Assembly (NCBI RefSeq): GCF_001956855.1
Contig: NZ_MTHD01000003.1
Location: 186,001 to 250,000 of the forward strand
Direction: 5' to 3'
DNA: 64,000 bases
Source of the DNA: Azonexus hydrophilus
Lineage (GTDB): Bacteria; Pseudomonadota; Gammaproteobacteria; Burkholderiales; Rhodocyclaceae
This document shows, piece by piece, positions 62,789-64,000 of the stretch (positions within the stretch are counted from its first letter, which is position 1; each line of letters starts with the position of its first letter). Below the pieces are notes generated by a model. That model did not search any database. It was not told the origin of the DNA and worked only from the letters and a program-made list of their open reading frames with translations. The position numbers and the translations under genes were made by a program.

Positions 62789-63994
62789 ATGTCCCAATCG
62801 CATTACAATTTTCCCGACGCCAGCGGTCATTTCGGTCCCTATGGCGGCGTCTTTGTCGCCGAAACGCTGTTCGGCGCGCTTGACGAACTGAAGGCTGCCT
62901 ATGCTGCCGCCCAGGCCGATCCGGCCTTCCGTGCCGAGTACGAATACGAGCTCAAGCATTTTGTCGGCCGGCCGTCGCCGATCTACCACGCCAAGCGCTG
63001 GTCCGAGATGCTCGGCGGGGCCCAGATCTATCTGAAGCGCGAAGACCTGAATCACACCGGCGCGCACAAGGTGAACAACTGCATCGGCCAGGCCATGCTT
63101 GCCCGCCGCATGGGCAAGCCGCGGGTCATCGCCGAAACCGGCGCCGGCCAGCACGGTGTCGCCACGGCGACCGTTGCCGCCCGCTACGGCATGGAGTGCG
63201 TTGTTTACATGGGTAGCGAGGACGTCAAGCGTCAGGCAGCCAATGTCTATCGGATGAAGCTGTTGGGGGCGACTGTGGTGCCGGTCGAATCCGGCTCGAA
63301 GACGCTGAAGGATGCGCTCAACGAAGCGATGCGTGACTGGGTCACCAACATCCACAACACCTTCTACATCATCGGCACGGTTGCCGGCCCGCACCCGTAC
63401 CCGATGCTGGTCCGCGACTTCCAGAAGATCATCGGTGAGGAATGCCTGGAGCAGATGCCGGAAATGACCGGGCGCCAGCCGGATGCGGTGATCGCCTGTG
63501 TTGGCGGTGGCTCCAACGCGATGGGCATCTTTTACCCGTACATCAACGTCGACGGCGTGCGCCTGATCGGTGTCGAAGCCGCCGGCGACGGCATGGAAAC
63601 CGGCCGCCATTCGGCGTCGCTGACCGCCGGTGTGCCCGGCGTGCTGCACGGCAACCGCACCTACCTGCTGCAGGACGAAGACGGTCAGATCATAGAAACC
63701 CATTCGGTGTCGGCCGGTCTCGACTATCCCGGCGTCGGCCCGGAACACGCCTGGCTGAAGGATATCGGCCGCGCCGAATACCAGCCGGTGACCGACAGCG
63801 AAGCGCTGGAGGCTTTTCACACGCTGTGTCGCATCGAAGGCATCATTCCGGCGCTGGAATCCAGTCACGCGCTGGCCTATGCCGCCAAACTGGCGCCGAC
63901 GCTGGCCAAGGACAAGATTCTGCTGGTCAACCTCTCCGGTCGGGGTGACAAGGACATGCACACCGTGGCCGAAAAATCCGGGATCGTATTCTAA
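62789..63994 (+). CDS. trpB: Tryptophan synthase beta subunit
   Basis: A 401-residue PLP enzyme. The PLP lysine is in [10 protein letters not shown] (near 91), with GGGSNAMG as the phosphate-binding loop and [10 protein letters not shown] near the end. It joins indole with serine. The start ATG 62789 follows CAGGAG; the longer frame from 62375 is inside trpF. A 122-bp gap after trpF holds no gene. The next start (63996) fits trpA. Confidence 0.96.
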   Translation: MSQSHYNFPDASGHFGPYGGVFVAETLFGALDELKAAYAAAQADPAFRAEYEYELKHFVGRPSPIYHAKRWSEMLGGAQIYLKREDLNHTGAHKVNNCIGQAMLARRMGKPRVIAETGAGQHGVATATVAARYGMECVVYMGSEDVKRQAANVYRMKLLGATVVPVESGSKTLKDALNEAMRDWVTNIHNTFYIIGTVAGPHPYPMLVRDFQKIIGEECLEQMPEMTGRQPDAVIACVGGGSNAMGIFYPYINVDGVRLIGVEAAGDGMETGRHSASLTAGVPGVLHGNRTYLLQDEDGQIIETHSVSAGLDYPGVGPEHAWLKDIGRAEYQPVTDSEALEAFHTLCRIEGIIPALESSHALAYAAKLAPTLAKDKILLVNLSGRGDKDMHTVAEKSGIVF

Positions 63995-63995
63995 A

Positions 63996-64000
63996 ATGTC
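63996..64000 (+). CDS. Start of the next gene, probably trpA (partial)
   Basis: An ATG at 63996-63998 follows the trpB TAA by one base and runs off the window edge. Only its start codon can be seen. trpA is expected here from the usual truA-trpF-trpB-trpA order; this is a prediction. Confidence 0.35.

Noticed and set aside
1-64000. CRISPR arrays, insertion sequences, prophage, tRNA or rRNA genes
   Set aside because: I looked for regular spaced repeats, transposase motifs, inverted-repeat ends and tRNA-like cloverleaf sequence and saw none.

Overview
The window looks like an ordinary chromosomal stretch of a GC-rich betaproteobacterium, most likely Rhodocyclales (Azonexus/Dechloromonas-like). 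The reasons are protein character and gene order: leuC-leuD-leuB-asd-fimV-truA-trpF-trpB, glnE beside a YhdP/nitrilase/tldD block, cysTWA-cysB, and many c-type cytochromes and PepSY proteins. This placement is inferred without database searches. I see no rRNA, tRNA, CRISPR array, insertion sequence or prophage. Genes are tightly packed, with many ATGA, TAATG and TTGA overlaps, and the long opposite-strand ORFs are GC shadows.

Layout. 1-786: tail of an unknown gene and ycgR (flagellar brake). 788-7379: zinc-starvation island, with zur diverging from a run of dksA2, a CobW GTPase, a QueD-like protein, ZrgA, an ABC transporter, a DUF3299 protein and a ZIP transporter; a candidate Zur box lies between. 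7369-12096 (minus): a coupled operon of a Met/Gly-rich secreted protein, PepSY protein, response regulator, kinase, diheme cytochrome and PQQ-type propeller. 12294-18764: sulfate uptake (two binding proteins, a hydrolase, cysTWA, cysB). 18813-23966: SHP/DHC cytochrome cluster with PepSY protein, flavocytochrome reductase and a second two-component system. 24052-28581: methyltransferase plus two alkaline-phosphatase-fold envelope enzymes behind a striking 11-bp tandem repeat. 28571-31296: CpxAR-like system, CpxR-type boxes and an EF-hand protein. 31305-35183: methionine salvage (mtnA, FucA-like aldolase, aminotransferase) with a DmeF-like metal exporter. 35245-36066: mscL and a small lipoprotein. 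36070-45035: glnE, YhdP, amidase, tldD. 45066-51519: cytochrome c4-like protein, DAHP synthase, patatin, radical SAM protein, XRE regulator, CBS protein, chorismate synthase, DUF465 protein. 51560-64000: MFS transporter, leuCDB, asd, fimV, EcfT-like membrane protein, truA, trpF, trpB.

The most interesting non-gene signals are (1) a 10-bp word, TGCGGTCGAC, found at least 23 times on both strands, twice as the full 14-bp palindrome and then only between genes; (2) four exact 11-bp-spaced TTGAC repeats before the methyltransferase/sulfatase operon; and (3) a perfect GTAAA-N5-GTAAA box between cpxR and the EF-hand gene. The gene sets most worth testing as systems are the two PepSY/two-component/cytochrome modules that flank the cys locus, and the mtnA-aldolase pair.
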